The notes beneath the pieces are model-generated. The model did not search any database and was not told where the DNA came from. It saw only the letters and a list, made by a program, of their open reading frames with translations. A stretch of 5,314 nucleotides of DNA. Origin: Acidimicrobiia bacterium. Lineage in GTDB: Bacteria > Actinomycetota > Acidimicrobiia > Acidimicrobiales > AC-14. Position numbers and translations under genes: made by a program. Shown piece after piece: positions 4,238-5,314 of the stretch; positions within the stretch are counted from its first letter, which is position 1; each line of letters begins with the position of its first letter. The stretch is taken from contig JAFAUA010000151.1 of the NCBI GenBank assembly GCA_019243595.1, positions 1 through 5,314 of the forward strand. The letters run 5' to 3'.

Positions 4238-5233
4238 ATGAAAGACGCGCGGCACGCCCGCCGGCTCTTCCTCGTCGTCGCGTTGACGGCGGCGGCGCTC
4301 GCAGCCTGCTCCGCGCCGAAGGCCGCGCCTCGGACGGTGGCCCTGGGACCGGGCCGCGATGTTTTCGACGGCGACATCGGCGATCCGTTCGTCCTGCCGG
4401 TGACGGCGGCTGCCGGTCACGTCGAATACTTCGTTTTCGGGACCAACGACGACCCGGCGCACGTTCCGACGGCCACCTCGCCGGACCTCGTGCACTGGCA
4501 CCGCATTGCCGACGCAATGCCCGACCTTCCGTCGTGGGCGGCGCCCGATCCGACGAACTCCTTGGTATGGGCCCCGGTTGTCGTGCACAGGGCCACAGGT
4601 GGCTACCTGATGTACGTCACCATCCCCGAGCGGGCGAGCGGCCGCGAATGCGTTGGCGCCATGTCGTCGGCGGCCCCGGAAGGCCCCTACACCGACGCCC
4701 TCGGCGGTCCGCTGCTCTGCCAGCGCGAGCTCGGCGGATCGATCGACCCCACGGTCGTGGCCGACGCCCACGGGACGAGGCATCTCCTCTGGAAGAACGA
4801 CGGGAACTGCTGCGGACTCCCGGCGGCCATCTGGGAGCAGGACCTGGCACCCGACGGGCTGCGGATGGTCGGGACCGCACACAACCTGCTGGGCGCCGAC
4901 CAGCCTTGGGAGGGTGGCGTGATCGAGGAACCGGCCATGGTGCCGGCGACAAGGGGCGGCTGGTGGCTGTTCTATTCCGGGAACCTCTGGGACCGGGCGG
5001 AGTACGGCACCGGCCTCGCCTACTGTCCGCGGATCGAGGGGCCCTGTCGCGAGACCCGATCAGGCCCGGTGCTCGCCACCGCTGCCGGACAGGCCTCGCC
5101 CGGCGGGCTGGAGACTTTCATCGACGCCAAAGGAAACCGCTGGGCCGTGTTCGCCACGTGGAATCGGCCACCCAGAAACGGGCGCTTCTACTGCTGCCGA
5201 TCGCTCGACTTGGCGCCGGTGCGGGCGGCGTAG
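4238..5233 (+). CDS. Secreted GH43-like glycoside hydrolase (five-bladed beta-propeller) lipoprotein
   Basis: This 331-residue exported protein has the signal 'MKDARHARRLFLVVALTAAALAAC': a basic n-region, a hydrophobic core and the lipobox L-A-A-C with lipidated Cys24. It is therefore expected on the outer face of the membrane. The mature part resembles glycoside hydrolase family 43. Candidate catalytic acids in the usual order are Asp49 in 'GDIGDPFV' (general base), Asp170 in 'GGSIDPTVV' (pKa modulator) and Glu230 in 'GVIEEPAMV' (general acid, where the family often has E-G-P). 'SPDLVHWHRI', 'LVWAPVVVH' and 'YSGNLWDRAEYGTGLAYC' are further blade motifs. GH43 enzymes act on arabinose- or xylose-containing glycans; the substrate is not determinable here. 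Eight cysteines beyond Cys24, including CC at 191-192 and 319-320, suit disulfides outside the cell. The start at 4238 has only a weak GGGA upstream, and a five-codon ORF from 4224 overlaps it by ATGA. Confidence 0.83.
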   Translation: MKDARHARRLFLVVALTAAALAACSAPKAAPRTVALGPGRDVFDGDIGDPFVLPVTAAAGHVEYFVFGTNDDPAHVPTATSPDLVHWHRIADAMPDLPSWAAPDPTNSLVWAPVVVHRATGGYLMYVTIPERASGRECVGAMSSAAPEGPYTDALGGPLLCQRELGGSIDPTVVADAHGTRHLLWKNDGNCCGLPAAIWEQDLAPDGLRMVGTAHNLLGADQPWEGGVIEEPAMVPATRGGWWLFYSGNLWDRAEYGTGLAYCPRIEGPCRETRSGPVLATAAGQASPGGLETFIDAKGNRWAVFATWNRPPRNGRFYCCRSLDLAPVRAA

Positions 5234-5314
5234 GGACGACGCCCGAACCGACGCAGCAGCGAGTGCGGTGAACGCCGCGCCATACGACAGCCGCCCGAGC
5301 CCGACGGTGTGACG

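Noticed and set aside
4187..4882. 231-codon minus-strand frame antisense to the GH43 gene
   Set aside because: No motif or signal, and the opposite strand has a lipobox and ordered GH43 motifs.
5060..5314. Minus-strand frame entering from the window edge, with a stretch 'GRLSYGAAFTALAAASVR' that resembles a membrane-protein end
   Set aside because: The frame would overlap the GH43 gene by 174 bases before its stop, and the hydrophobic stretch is only about 20 residues. The flank beyond the window would be needed to decide.

Overview
The window is GC-rich, densely coding DNA with strong G/C preference at third codon positions. Several genes appear to have leaderless starts, with a TANNNT -10 hexamer only 6 to 9 bases before the start codon. 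This points to a high-GC actinomycete-type bacterium; an Acidimicrobiia-like lineage is possible but cannot be established from the window alone. No mobile element, CRISPR array, rRNA or tRNA was seen.

Layout. Bases 2-265 (+) are the C-terminal end of an amidase-signature enzyme. It converges, with a four-base gap, on a two-gene minus-strand unit: a flavodoxin-family oxidoreductase (1552 to 770) followed by an OsmC-family thiol protein (770 to 270), joined by a one-base TGATG overlap. This unit is transcribed divergently from an ArsR-family repressor (1619-1936, +) and its SRPBCC/AHSA1-type partner (1940-2425, +). Between the two arms lies a perfect 16-bp palindrome, GTAAGCGTACGCTTAC, that covers a predicted -10 box. 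It is the obvious candidate operator for the ArsR protein, which could control both arms.

The most notable gene is 2458-3150 (+). It encodes a stand-alone class I glutamine-amidotransferase-like domain resembling the C-terminal part of CTP synthase. The reading frame is broken by one TGA (2728-2730), exactly where the nucleophile cysteine of the G-C-G-G elbow is expected, and the same frame then continues for 139 conserved-looking codons. A 6-bp stem with a GGTCG loop starts 14 bases after the TGA and fits the general form of a bacterial SECIS element. I read this as a probable selenoprotein (Sec91), not a pseudogene. The glutaminase His and Glu are replaced (QPQ instead of HPE), so glutamine hydrolysis is unlikely; a redox or other selenol/thiol role is an inference.

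Downstream are an ankyrin-repeat protein (about 3215-3937, +), a 50-residue zinc-ribbon protein that converges on it (4099 to 3947), and a secreted GH43-like five-bladed beta-propeller lipoprotein (4238-5233, +). These last three have no evident functional link to the upstream genes. OsmC, the flavodoxin-family enzyme and the Sec protein share a redox theme, but a common pathway is not shown by the sequence.
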